Below are positions 13,031 through 23,159 of a stretch of DNA of 64,000 nucleotides, in pieces (position 1 is the first letter of the stretch; each line of letters begins with the position of its first letter). A model generated the notes under the pieces. It had not been told where the DNA came from and did no database searches. It was given only the letters and a program-made list of their open reading frames with translations. The stretch is from contig OZ023263.1 in NCBI GenBank assembly GCA_964006375.1, forward strand, positions 132,908,454-132,972,453, given 5' to 3'. This stretch comes from Tillus elongatus (Eukaryota; Arthropoda; Insecta; Coleoptera; Cleridae). The position numbers and the translations under genes were made by a program.

Positions 13031-13620
13031 ATTGCATCTACTCTTAACGCAAATACAAAAAAGACTTCTGCTAACATGGATTTTGTGGATACCACAATAT
13101 CTAAACTCAGAAAAGACTTTACAGATCAGCAATTTTCAAAACTCGGAATGATATGAAACATACCTTTGCTATTAAAGATGACGTGAATGAAGCAGTCGCC
13201 ACAATTGAAAATAAACTTTAAAACATTTTTGTTAATAAAATAGAAGTTTTGTTCAAGAAGCAGTGGCAGCAGTTTGGGTTATAGTGGAGAAACGCATAGC
13301 GAAAATGGAGTTTAGTTGGATTCAAATAAAAGAGTAAAGAAAAAAATTAAGAAAAACCTACTTAAGATTTTCGAAAAATATATTTTATATTTAAGCTTGA
13401 CAGAGCAGCGCATGACGGAGCTCTACATCGTTTATACAAACGCTTAGACTTAACTAACGAAGAAATTCAAGATGATAAAAGGAGGTATCCACAAACAGAA
13501 GGTTTGCTAGAATTGGTCTTTAATTAAAGACTTAAGGCATATACTTATAACGACCCTCAACACTATAGAGATGTTCTAGAATCAAAAAGTTAGTTTAATT
13601 GAAGAAGTAGTTTGCCATGA
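13030..13620 (+). pseudogene. Unidentified Polinton-associated ORF, degenerate
   Basis: Plus-strand pieces in shifting frames: NMDFVDTTISKLRKDF near 13077, NDVKH.. then DDVNEAVATIENKL near 13180, and KRLDLTNEEIQDDKRRYPQ followed by NDPQHYRDVLES (13440-13590). The last part recurs at 44450-44620. The recurrence next to other Polinton genes suggests it belongs to the same element. Function not recognised. Confidence 0.4.
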
Positions 13621-13709
13621 TGCTTTCGGATCCGCTGACTCTCAGTCTGCATTCTTGGTATGCTACATTGTTGTAATAATAGCCCGTTGTTATGGCCCCA
13701 TCTATCTCG

Positions 13710-13742
13710 TGTAACAAAAACGAAGTCGATTTCGGTGCGGAA
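13710..13742 (+). repeat. Histone promoter scrap
   Basis: A 30-bp match to the histone promoter segment (AACAAAAACGAAGTCGATTT) that in other copies lies upstream of H2B. It is isolated here. Confidence 0.5.
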
Positions 13743-13849
13743 GAGTCGGTCCAACGTTATTCACCGTATACTTTTGGGTTTCTTTTTCTGGCGTTGCCCT
13801 AAGCTACAGTATTTTAAACTTTGTAATTTTTCCGGTTCCTGTATATATT

Positions 13850-16480
13850 CTATCTACATTATCATTACCAGTCCACCAACAATTACTTACACCGTCTCCT
13901 CAGGTTTTTCCCTGAGGATTCATTTCCTCGATACTGTTTTTAGCTTAATCCCACAAAATGTCTGCTGTCACGAAATCAATTATAAAGGTTCATGCCGCTT
14001 TATTACCCCAAAAAAAGCTTGCCGTAATTTCATCATCATATTTCGATGTGGGCCTTAAAACCTCAGAGATTAAAACAGTTCCGTCGACCCCAAAGTCCAA
14101 CAGAACCCCAACAAAATACCCTACCAAACCTTCATAAAGAAGTCATGACGCGTCTTCAGGTCCGATAGTATCAACTTCAAACCGCTACGTCCAGTCTTCT
14201 ACTGGACGATCCAATTGATAGGAACGATACAATAGATGAGAATGGTCCACCCCTGCAAATAGTTTCCAAAACCAAGTCCAGTCAAGATCTCCGAAAAACA
14301 CATTTTTCTCAGCCCTGAACTAGCCACTCCTCTTTCGCACAAATACCTGAGTAAGCTTCTCAAAAGTCTGCTCCACCAATTGATCTCCATGGTAAGAGCC
14401 ATTGGAAAAATCTGGCCAACTAAAACGCAGGAGAAAAATAAATTTCACCATAGCCAAAAATCTCAACGATTTTTGGTTGCCCAAGACTACCTTGAGGCAA
14501 CCTAGCTCATGACACAGATGGACCCCAATATCACACATACCAACTCCAGGAGGAAAACTAACCTCACACGAAAGGAACTGACTTCCGATTAGCATCCACC
14601 GAATGAAATACTTCAAAACCAAACCCCTCATGCCGCTTGATCAATGATTAACCTACCGCGCTCTGAAAAGAGAATCTTCGACGTGGTGACTGTCTGCGAT
14701 TTAATTATCACAGTAAAGTCACTACGCATAAAATAAGAGCCAAACCAATGCGATCGCTTCCAAAGGTTTTGTCATTCTTAACTTCCTGCAAGGGCAAATT
14801 TTGCTGTGTAAAGTGCGGTCAAAACCACGAGACCGCCAAATGTAAAACAGTCCCTGGCTTTTGCTGTAACTGCAAACGTGAGCATACAGGCTGTCCCTTT
14901 TACCCAAAATCAGGAAAACCACGAACAACAAAAGCCCAGGGTTTCACATGCAAAGGCTACTTTGGCTAATACCACCACCCACAAATCTTTTATTCAAACT
15001 GCTCCTACTCGCATAAATAACTCCCTCGCATCCCACAAGCTTTTTCTAATAATAAGACTACAGTAGACAGAGATTTCCTTGTCTACTGTAGTGTAATTAT
15101 TATACTATTATCATAACCCGATTATGATGCTATTAGGAAAGATAGTCTGCAATGCAGCACCCAACCGCAAGCAGAAGAAGTTGAGACATGACTAAGGCCA
15201 AGCCGCTTATAGAATCATGCATAAAACTCAATGACGAGAACGGAACCTCGTCATCGTTTTTAGGGGCCATCAGAATAACCTAAAACCTCAACTAATTAAG
15301 CAAGATAAAAGACCTTCACAGCATTAGAATAAAATGGGAACCCCTAATGAAGAAACAACAAGTCACGTAATTGTCAAACATTTTAGCCATGGAGCAAGTT
15401 AATGCAAACATAAATTAAGATACACAAATGCATCAAAACCACCACACCAAGGACTTTAAAAACGTGATATTGAAGTCCAGTGATGTGACTGCCTGGGTCT
15501 TCATGCAGATAACTACCGCAAGTGCCCAGTATACACCAAGTATATGGATCAGTTGGTGAAAACAAATCAATACTACACACAAAACCATCTCACCTTTCCC
15601 AAGTCAAACACACAACTCACACAAATCTGATACATCTATCCAACCTAAGACAAATGCTCCCACATGTGGCAATTTAGCACACTACTCAACGAACCAAAAA
15701 TCCACAGTACATATGCGACCTGAGCCAAATCCTCACTATGTTTCGTGACATTGCCATGTCAGACTTAGGAAAACTGAGTATTATCCATCAATTCGCTAAA
15801 ATTTATCCCTAAAAACAGGAAAATTTAATCTTGGAATGCCTGTGCCATGGAGAACACATTCAGCGAACCCGAAATCTTAACCGAAAAAATTCAACCAGAT
15901 ATAATCTGCATACAGAATACACACCTAACACGAAGAATACCAAAACTACGATACTACGATAACGATATTCTCCGTAACACCCCATATGTAATGTAAACAG
16001 CATCTTCCGGTAGCAAAAATTAATATCATCACAAACGCGTTGTTCTAAACACTCACCATACAAAAACATAACACACAGTAATCAATTGTTACAACAAAAC
16101 GGTACGCCCACCTAACATCTACGATCTAAACTCACAAAACAAAACACTCATAATAGGGGACTTCAATGCCAAACACAAATTGGAACTGTGTCTATAACGA
16201 AGGTAACGGCCTTAATCTAAACAACTGTATTTTACACAATACATTCACACTCCACTATCCAAATAATTCATACAGCCATTTTGCTTACTCAGACGACACA
16301 CCTTCAACACTAGACATCTCAAATAATGTAAATATAAGAGACGTAAAACGCTTAATGAACTAGACTCAGATCAACTCCCCATCCTTGTAGAAATCAACAC
16401 GCAAAATCACACACCCGCACCCATACAAAAAACACAATTTAAAATCAACCGGAAACAATATTTAAAAAATCATAATAAAC
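13850..16480 (+). pseudogene. Jockey-like LINE relic: gag and endonuclease
   Basis: Near 14800-14950 the plus strand has a gag zinc-knuckle run: CCVKCGQNHETAKC, then FCCNCKREHTGCPFYPK. The spacing and the closing CP.Y are typical of Jockey-clade ORF1. Upstream, 14100-14650 is gag-like but frame-broken. From 15845 an AP-like endonuclease follows: IQPDIICIQNTHLTRR (about 15890), LIIGDFNAKH (about 16150), then YSDDTPSTLDI and ELDSDQLPILVEI (16290-16400). The order gag then endonuclease fits a LINE. The reverse transcriptase is missing; at about 16485 it switches to R1-like sequence. Confidence 0.75.
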
Positions 16481-16487
16481 ACAAGAC

Positions 16488-17050
16488 ATAGATGACAATA
16501 TTCGCAAAAAAGAAGGTAAAAACCGAAATATTGCTGAAGTTTCAGCGAGAAATGGAAGAGGAAATGTCAACATCCCAGTGGACAAAGAAGCTAATTACAT
16601 ATATACAGACATGGATATCGAGACAGCATAGGGGGGTGGGTTATTATTTTACCCAATTTCTGTCAGCTCATGGACGTTTCAGGTCTTACCAAAGTAAAAC
16701 AAAAATAGTCAACATATAAGAATGTACGTTTTGTGGTGACAGAGATACGCCAGAGCACACCGTTTTTGAGTGCGTAAGATGTCCGCAAATAAGAGAACAA
16801 ATGCATAAAAGATTGGCAGAAATGTAACAGCAGATAATGTGGTGGAGCATATGCTGGGAAGTAAAAGGTTGTGGAATACTGTGGGGTACTATAGGGGTAG
16901 TAGAAATAAGGAGGATGCAGACATGATATAGAAGTTTTTAAAACACTAAGAGTTAGGGACGTGGTGAACCAATGCCAGCGAGTGGTTTCCGCCACCTCTC
17001 TAGTTTTCAAGGGGGTGTTTAGTGGGTAGTCTCGACCTGGAGAGAAAAAA
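16488..17050 (+). pseudogene. R1-like LINE C-terminal domain and 3' tail
   Basis: 16490-16700 reads WTKKLITYIQTWISRQHRG, FTQFLSAHGRFRSY, and 16720-16840 reads CTFCGDRDTPEHTVFECVRC. This is the C-terminal CCHC-type zinc motif found at the end of R1/I-type RT proteins. One stop (TAA near 16718) separates the two. The tail to 17050 matches 1640-2040 in inverse and leads into the same GAAGTCTACG sequence that borders the H2B cassettes. There is no RT core. Confidence 0.65.
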
Positions 17051-17459
17051 CAAGCGTGAAGTCTACGTTTGGTTACCTGTAATGGACGCTTCGTCGTGAC
17101 AACCGGAGTAACGTCTGTGCGAAATTAATTAAAAGTTGAAATGATTGGGTGATTTGTGTCACATGACAAACAAATAACAAAATTTAAATTGATGTAAGAA
17201 CTGTCAAAAAAATTTCGTAAAAATACTATACGCCATTTTGAAACATCATTAGAAAACTAGTATGCAACGTTTCAGAAATCTACTAGCATTTGAAAATTGT
17301 TTCAGGCTGCGTTCACCCAAGTAAACAGTTTACGTTTGTGTTAGCTAACAGTTTAACAAATTATGTGTTCAGGTGAACCTGTCACTAATGTCAAGAGTCA
17401 AATCAACTTTAACTTCATTAAAAATGTTTATATCGATTAACTTTAACTCAAAATCCTAA
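17051..17459. repeat. Repeat X, left part (interrupted by LTR retrotransposon)
   Basis: This non-coding repeat continues at 22182-22345. Its uninterrupted inverted counterpart is at 49690-50160. The two flanks of the LTR element join exactly where the other copy is continuous, which shows that the LTR element inserted into repeat X. Confidence 0.8.
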
Positions 17460-17464
17460 GTATG

Positions 17465-17780
17465 TATGGATGTTAATTGCACTTGTTGATATTAAATCCA
17501 TACGTAAACATTTAATATACTTTATTATTTCACTAACTGAATAAACTATACACTTAACTATAAAACAATCACAGACAGCACATAACAGATAACTGACCGA
17601 GCGTGGAGAGACGTATCTTCACTATGTCGGTTGGTAGCGAGGAGAGAGAGAGAGAGATCCCTGGTGTCTCTTATATAGTAGTTCTTGACAGCTTGCTGTC
17701 GAATAACGTAACGCAACGTTTAGCTGTCAGAAACATAGAGTAGTGTTGACGGAAACACTGCGGTCGGAACCACCGCCACA
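17465..17780 (-). repeat. 3' LTR
   Basis: In element sense it starts TGTGGCGG (17780) and ends ATCCATA (17465). It holds TATATAA (17677-17671) and, downstream, AATAAA (17526-17521) as the polyadenylation signal. A (GA)n run is 4 bp shorter than in the other LTR. Confidence 0.95.
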
Positions 17781-17797
17781 TACTCCCCTCTCAGTGG
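17781..17797 (-). other. Polypurine tract
   Basis: In element sense, CTGAGAGGGGAGTA directly precedes the 3' LTR. This is where plus-strand DNA synthesis would be primed. Confidence 0.7.
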
Positions 17798-17805
17798 CAA
17801 CGCTA

Positions 17806-20800
17806 TTAGTTCAAGTATCTTCGTGGAAATCGAACTCTACGTCCATGGCGTGTAGTTTGAACGGGAACGGGAACTTCACTGTCACTTTCACTAGGTGTTG
17901 GACTTTCACTGTCACTTTCAGTTTCACTAGGATGTCTCTGAGGCTGGAAAGTTGTCTGTTCGTTATCACAAAGAATGAATGCGGGTTTAAGACGGTCAAC
18001 AGAAATTGTCTCTTCTCCGTGTGATTTCTTGATTTTGAAGACTTTGTCAGTTCGGGATAACACTTCAAAGGGGCCGTCATAAACTGATTCGAGGGTTTTT
18101 CGCGGAATATCAATGCGAACAAAAACAAAAGGAGCTTCCATAAGCTTAGGATGGACAAATACCTTTTTTGCAGTATGATGTTTAAAAGGTACTGGTCGAA
18201 GTTTCCTTATGTCTTCTTTCAGCTGAGATATAAGTGATGGAACATCATGAGCTTGTGTGCTGTTGAAAAAGTCGGTGGGAAGTTTGATTGATTCTCCGTA
18301 GACTATTTCAGCGGGTGTTGAGCGATATTCTGGAATTATGTACGATCTGAGTCCTAGTAACACAATTGGCAATTTAGCGACCCAGTTTTCGTCCATATGA
18401 GCTTTCAAGGCCTGTTTCAGAACTCTATGCCATCTCTCGATTACACCATTTGCTGCTGGGTGGTAAGCTGTGGTCTTGATGTGGTCTGCACCTAGTGTTT
18501 TAGTGAGGTGTGTGAAAAGGTGGCAATCGAATTGTTTACCTCTGTCTGTGGTGATGTATTGCGGAACACCGAAACGAGAGATCCAGCATGATAAAATAGT
18601 GTTCGCTACTGTTTCTGCTGTAATATCTGACAATGGAATTGCTTCGGGCCATCGAGAAAATCTGTCTATTATTGTTAACAGATAGCGTTGACCTTGTGAT
18701 GCTGGTAATGGTCCCACAATGTCAACATTTATATGTGAGAATCTTCTCATGGCTGGGGTGTATTGTCCAATGGCACTGGAAGTGTGTCTCCATATCTTGA
18801 CTTTCTGGCAGGGAATGCAAGTTTTAGACCAAAGAGTTACATCGCGTTTCAATTTGGGCCAACAAAATCTATCCTGGACCAGATCGACTGAAGCTGATAT
18901 GCCTGGGTGAGATAAATTGTGGATAGAATCGAAAATCTTTCGGCGAAATTTGAGCGGAATGAATGGGCGAAGTTTCTTTGAAGAAGAATCGCAAATAAGA
19001 TTCATTCCGTTGTCAAGAGGCATGTTTTGAAATTTGTATGAGGAAGATTTAGACTGCAGAAGGTGTTTGAGTTCCTCACAAGATGACTGAGCTTGCGCAA
19101 TTTCTTGGAGTGACACAGTGGAAGAAAGTGAAATTGTTTCAATGCGAGAACAATAGTCTGCGGGAATGTTTGTAGGACCTGGTATGTAGCGAATGTCTGT
19201 GGTAAATTGACCTAGGAAGTCTAAATGTCGTAGTTGCCTTGGGGATGCTTTATCGACGCGTTGTTCAAAAGCGTATGTCAAAGGTTTGTGGTCCGTATAA
19301 ATGGTGAAATGGCGACCTTCTAGGGTATATCTAAAGTATTTAACTGCCTGATAAGCAGCTAGAAGTTCGCGATCGTAGGTGCTGTAAGATTTTTGGGCTG
19401 AAGTAAGCTTTTTGGAGTAGAAACCTAGGGGTTCTAGTGTTTGATCACGTAGTTGTTGGAGTGAAGCGCCTACGGCATAATCAGAAGCATCGACATGGAG
19501 AATCAGTGGTAGCGAAGAAGACGGATGAGCTATTAGTGTAGCGTTTTTTAGTGCCTCTTTCAAACGTTCGAATGCTTCTCGAGTCTGAGGAGTCCACTCG
19601 ATTTTACGTTTGTCGCGTTTTTTGGGATTCTGGCAGAGGTCGAATAGTGGTTGCTGAATTTCCGCAGCACGTGGAAGAGAACGACGGTAGAAATTTATGA
19701 GACCTAGAAATCTTCTGAGTTTTTCAATGGTATCGGGAAGAGGTAGGTCGGTAATAGCTTTGATGCGTTCAGGAAGTGGAAATAATCCAGATTTATTTAC
19801 ACGAAAACCTAAAAATGAAATTTCGGCCACTCCGAATTCACATTTGGATGAATTGATACGGATGCCGTTGTCTTGAAGTGTCTGAAAAAGTTTTGCTAGA
19901 TGCTCTTGATGTTCTTTTTCAGAGGCTGATGCAACGAGAATATCGTCAAGATAGGAGTAGGCAAAGTCAAGATGTCTTAAAATTGAATGTAAATATCTTT
20001 GAAATGTTTGTGCTGAATTACGAAGGCCAAATGGGGTTTTAACAAATTCGAATAACCCAAATGGAGTTATGACTGCTGTTTTGGGAATATATTTAGGTGC
20101 TACTGGGATGTGATGGAAAGCGCGAATGATATCTAATTTTGAAAAAATACGTTTGCCTTCTAACTGGGCATTAAAATCCTGCAAATTTGGAATGGGATAT
20201 TTGTCTGGGATTGTTTTAGCGTTTAGTGCTCGGTAATCCCCACATGGTCTCCATGAGCCATCCTTTTTTTGCACCATGTGGAGGGGGCTTGACCATGGAC
20301 TTTTGGAGGGTCTACAAATTCCCAAGTCCATCATGTGCTGGAATTCTAGCTTTGCTTGAGCTAGCTTTTCCGGGGGCAATCTTCTAGCTTTTGCAGTGAC
20401 AGGTGGTCCTTCCGTACTTATAGTATGGAAGAACTCAACCTCTGGAAGGTTGCTAGAAGAAGTTTCCTTAAAAAGGTCAGGAAATTGTTGTAGCAATTTG
20501 AAGTACTGGTGTGTCGGGTCTACGAGATGAATTTTAGAATTAAATCCTGGTGGTGGGTTAGCACCGGCCTTAGAGAGGTTTGTCTTTGTATCGATTAAAC
20601 GTCTATGTTTCATATCCACAAGTAAAGCAAACTCTGCTAGAAAATCAGCGCCTATAATTGGTTGCTTGATATCGGCAAGTGTGAAGGGCCAGCAGAACCT
20701 ACGGCGTAAACCTAGATCCAAATCTAATAATTGTTCGCCATAGGTATGAATAGGGGTCCCGTTTGCAGCATACAAGGTGCGTTTCGATTGAAATTTCCGT

Positions 20801-20859
20801 TGGTCGTGAGTGGGTGGAATAACTGAAATATCCGCTCCAGAGTCGATTAGAAATTTCAT
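17806..20859 (-). CDS. pol: Pol polyprotein (protease, RT, RNase H, integrase)
   Basis: The frame is 1017 codons from the first Met, but it is open upstream past 20940 and overlaps the end of gag, so translation most likely enters by a -1 frameshift. Domains counted from that Met: aspartic protease LIDSGAD (4-10); RT with D243 in KLDIIRAFH and the catalytic YLDD at 303-306; RNase H D456, E498, D523; integrase zinc domain H647, H651, C681, C684; integrase core D713, D772, E808, giving D58D35E spacing. A chromodomain is not evident; the C-terminus is Ser/Glu-rich ([14 protein letters not shown]). Every catalytic residue expected is present. It makes the enzymes for reverse transcription and integration of this element. 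Confidence 0.95.
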   Translation of the reverse strand: MKFLIDSGADISVIPPTHDQRKFQSKRTLYAANGTPIHTYGEQLLDLDLGLRRRFCWPFTLADIKQPIIGADFLAEFALLVDMKHRRLIDTKTNLSKAGANPPPGFNSKIHLVDPTHQYFKLLQQFPDLFKETSSSNLPEVEFFHTISTEGPPVTAKARRLPPEKLAQAKLEFQHMMDLGICRPSKSPWSSPLHMVQKKDGSWRPCGDYRALNAKTIPDKYPIPNLQDFNAQLEGKRIFSKLDIIRAFHHIPVAPKYIPKTAVITPFGLFEFVKTPFGLRNSAQTFQRYLHSILRHLDFAYSYLDDILVASASEKEHQEHLAKLFQTLQDNGIRINSSKCEFGVAEISFLGFRVNKSGLFPLPERIKAITDLPLPDTIEKLRRFLGLINFYRRSLPRAAEIQQPLFDLCQNPKKRDKRKIEWTPQTREAFERLKEALKNATLIAHPSSSLPLILHVDASDYAVGASLQQLRDQTLEPLGFYSKKLTSAQKSYSTYDRELLAAYQAVKYFRYTLEGRHFTIYTDHKPLTYAFEQRVDKASPRQLRHLDFLGQFTTDIRYIPGPTNIPADYCSRIETISLSSTVSLQEIAQAQSSCEELKHLLQSKSSSYKFQNMPLDNGMNLICDSSSKKLRPFIPLKFRRKIFDSIHNLSHPGISASVDLVQDRFCWPKLKRDVTLWSKTCIPCQKVKIWRHTSSAIGQYTPAMRRFSHINVDIVGPLPASQGQRYLLTIIDRFSRWPEAIPLSDITAETVANTILSCWISRFGVPQYITTDRGKQFDCHLFTHLTKTLGADHIKTTAYHPAANGVIERWHRVLKQALKAHMDENWVAKLPIVLLGLRSYIIPEYRSTPAEIVYGESIKLPTDFFNSTQAHDVPSLISQLKEDIRKLRPVPFKHHTAKKVFVHPKLMEAPFVFVRIDIPRKTLESVYDGPFEVLSRTDKVFKIKKSHGEETISVDRLKPAFILCDNEQTTFQPQRHPSETESDSESPTPSESDSEVPVPVQTTRHGRRVRFPRRYLN

Positions 20860-20936
20860 ATTGGAGCGTCTATCAAAAATAAAAAGGCGGCGTGTTAGGT
20901 GGCTCTCGTCTCCTGCCGCGTGGAGGGAGTGCCTTA

Positions 20937-21707
20937 TTAGTTTTCCGACACATGTTTTGCTTTAAAATTGCAAGGTTGGATGCAACGTTTGGCCTTGTTG
21001 CCAAATCGTTCATGATACCAACACGTGGAGGTTGAGGAATTTGCGGTTATGGAATTTCGAGAAAGCTTGGGTCTTTCTCGGGAGGTAGATCGGGAACGCG
21101 TTCGCAATTCGTTGACTGATGCTGTTAGCTTCTCTAATTGCGCTTCTAATTTGGCTAGCTTGTCGGGCTCGCGTGACTGAATTTCAGCCACGTTGTATTT
21201 ATCTCCGGAAAATTCCACGATTTTGTCTGCTGTAACCGACAAATTTTCTAGAGAATCGTTGCTCAAAGCCAAAATTGAACGAACGTTGACTGGTAAACGT
21301 TGTAGAAATAAAATTTTAAGGAAATTCTCTCCAATCTGACTACCGGCTAAAAACTTCATTTCGCGTAAAAGTTGCGATGGTTTTCTGTCGCCTAATTCTA
21401 ATTCTGTTAAAAGTTTATTTAGTTTGCGACTATCGGACTCTTCAAATTCTAATAAAAGACGTTTCATTAGATCTGAATAGGGGGTTGATGATAATGGTTG
21501 GGTTAAAAAATCTGAAATTGACTCTGCGACATCAGGATCGAGTATAGCGAGTACATGACTGAATTTTGTCTTTTCAGAACTGATCTGCGATATATCAAAC
21601 TGGGCGTCAACCTGCATTTGCCAGATTTTCACGTTACGTCTCCATATAGGAGGTAATTTTATTGCAACCCTTGCCATGATATTGCTGCTTGAAGAATCTT
21701 CGGCCAT
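20937..21707 (-). CDS. gag: Gag structural protein
   Basis: 256 codons starting MAEDSSSSN. It forms the particle that packages element RNA. Residues 25-180 are alpha-helical retrotransposon gag in character ([13 protein letters not shown] near 28-40; [11 protein letters not shown] near 134-144). A short Arg/Ser stretch follows (202-215). At 229-246 there is a modified zinc knuckle [11 protein letters not shown] (C-x2-H-x9-C-x3-C), a form common in arthropod Ty3/gypsy gags. It ends eleven residues later. Pol lies in the -1 frame and overlaps this end. I see no perfect canonical slippery heptamer; the A/T-rich run near 20961-20970 is a candidate. The ATG is 150 bp after the 5' LTR. Confidence 0.9.
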   Translation of the reverse strand: MAEDSSSSNIMARVAIKLPPIWRRNVKIWQMQVDAQFDISQISSEKTKFSHVLAILDPDVAESISDFLTQPLSSTPYSDLMKRLLLEFEESDSRKLNKLLTELELGDRKPSQLLREMKFLAGSQIGENFLKILFLQRLPVNVRSILALSNDSLENLSVTADKIVEFSGDKYNVAEIQSREPDKLAKLEAQLEKLTASVNELRTRSRSTSRERPKLSRNSITANSSTSTCWYHERFGNKAKRCIQPCNFKAKHVSEN

Positions 21708-21839
21708 TGTGAAAAAAATCAGATAATTTTTAAATTAGAAAAGACTGACCTGTTTAGATATTCGTTTTCTGTAGGCATGAGCACGCGCGTGGAAGTTAGG
21801 CACGTTGGCTGGAACATCAGGCTGGGCATCTTCGGCTTG

Positions 21840-21856
21840 CGGCACGGGGTCACCAA
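21840..21856 (-). other. Primer-binding site region
   Basis: Directly after the 5' LTR the element sense strand reads TTGGTGACCCCGTGCC. The TGG start adjoining the LTR is the expected signature of a tRNA 3'-end complement. I cannot assign the tRNA without a search. Confidence 0.6.
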
Positions 21857-22176
21857 TATGGATGTTAATTGCACTTGTTGATATTAAATCCATACGTAAA
21901 CATTTAATATACTTTATTATTTCACAAACTGAATAAACTATACACTTAACTATAAAACAATCACAGACAGCACATAACAGATAACTGACCGAGCGTGGAG
22001 AGACGTATCTTCACTATGTCGGTTGGTAGCGAGGAGAGAGAGAGAGAGAGAGATCCCTGGTGTCTCTTATATAGTAGTGCTTGACAGCTTGCTGTCGAAT
22101 AACGTAACGCAACGTTTAGCTGTCAGAAACATAGAGTAGTGTTGACGGAAACACTGCGGTCGGAACCACCGCCACA
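21857..22176 (-). repeat. 5' LTR
   Basis: 320 bp, nearly identical to the 3' LTR. The promoter TATA is at 22073-22067 and the polyadenylation hexamer lies further on in element sense. Transcription runs towards lower coordinates. Confidence 0.95.
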
Positions 22177-22181
22177 GTATG

Positions 22182-22345
22182 CATAACACTATGATCCTGA
22201 GTTTTGTCATTTTTACTTCAGTCTCACTTTTAAAGTTGATTCTCTCATAAGTTTGGTATTCGTCAACAATTTATGCGGAATTTTTGTCATTACTGATATA
22301 TTCCAGAAACCTCACTGACCCAAAAATTAATGTAACGCATGTTGT
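22182..22345. repeat. Repeat X, right part
   Basis: Continues 17051-17459 after the LTR insertion. It matches 49681-49830 in inverse, through ATTCCAGAAAC and AATTAATGTAACG. Confidence 0.8.
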
Positions 22346-22885
22346 TATTTATTAAGGCACACGATGAACAGTAGAGTTGTAAGCAGCAGTGACGTCAGGT
22401 AGTGTATTAAGCCACTTGTAGGAACAAACCAAATTGTAATTTTTATATATCTTCTCTTTTAAGATACGTATGACTCTATCCACCATAGGTGGAATATATG
22501 TAATAATTACTCACTATCAGTGCTATAGTGATTAATGTAGTATTTTTTCATTAATGCGTTAAATTTAGAGTTCTAACCCAAGATCAGATTGGATGTTAGA
22601 GGGTTAGGTACTACTAGCTTAAATATCAGCCATAGCATTTTTAGATTTTAAGAGGGCGAGTTCACACATACTTTGAAAAGCATTTGATAACCACTAAACT
22701 GTACTTGTAACCAGAGGTTTCTTTGTAGTAGTCTGTAAATTCAGCTAAATCAATCTACCACAAATCATTTACACCCTTGATTGTTTATTCTACGTCTACG
22801 TTTAAAACTTATTCTTGCAGGTTTATATAATTCATCAATAATTTGCTTTTTAGTATCAGATGGTTCAAATGCTATACGTTTCATA
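22345..22885 (-). pseudogene. Polinton/Maverick retroviral-type integrase relic
   Basis: Minus-strand pieces: KQIIDELYKPARISFKRR (22780-22840), then VNDLW.IDLAEFTDYYKET and GYKYSLVVIKCFSKYVWT (22650-22770), which carries the first core Asp in IDLAEF. Further on, RVIRILKEKIYKNY with a nearby YKWLNTLPDVTAAYN (22360-22470) matches the region of the catalytic Glu. Frames change at least four times. The KPAR..F..RR leader before the core is the pattern of Polinton integrases. An intact copy would insert the element into the genome. Confidence 0.6.
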
Positions 22886-22889
22886 ATCC

Positions 22890-23152
22890 TTTGCCTGTTT
22901 AAACATGATATGAAAAATGCTGTCATTGTCTTCATTTTCAATAAAGATCTCAGTGTCGCTTTCTTCTTTACTTATGTAGAGTTGTTTTTGCTGTCCGTTC
23001 ACAATACTTTCAGAGTTTTCATCTGTACTTTTAGAGTTATTCATCAGATTACAATTGGTTTCAACAGTACTATCTAGTGCGTAATCATCAAGTACTACTT
23101 CTTCAGGGTCAAATTCTTCATTAGATACTCCACTTGAAGCTATTTCCTCAAA
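22890..23152 (-). pseudogene. Acidic ORF fragment upstream of the integrase relic
   Basis: Open for about 87 codons and rich in Asp/Glu (EEFDPEEVVLDDYALDS, KEESDTEIFIENEDN). It ends in a TGA shortly before the integrase leader. It may be the N-terminal part of the same gene or a neighbouring gene. I do not recognise it. Confidence 0.35.
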
Positions 23153-23159
23153 TCAGACA

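Larger units (their letters stand above)
17465..22176 (-). mobile_element. Intact young Ty3/gypsy LTR retrotransposon
   Basis: The element is 4712 bp with two LTRs (316 and 320 bp), gag, pol, a primer-binding region and a polypurine tract. A 5-bp duplication GTATG flanks it (17460-17464 and 22177-22181). The LTRs differ by about two substitutions and one 4-bp (GA)n length change, so insertion is recent. Domain order in pol (protease, RT, RNase H, integrase) is that of Ty3/gypsy. There is no env. All key catalytic residues are present and neither ORF is interrupted, so it may be autonomous. If the duplication is exactly 5 bp, the element sense end is ..CCATA instead of the usual ..CA. Confidence 0.95.

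Noticed and set aside
17743..18024. Plus-strand ORFs inside the LTR element (also 18470-18685, 18719-18910)
   Set aside because: Shadows of the complete minus-strand pol gene.
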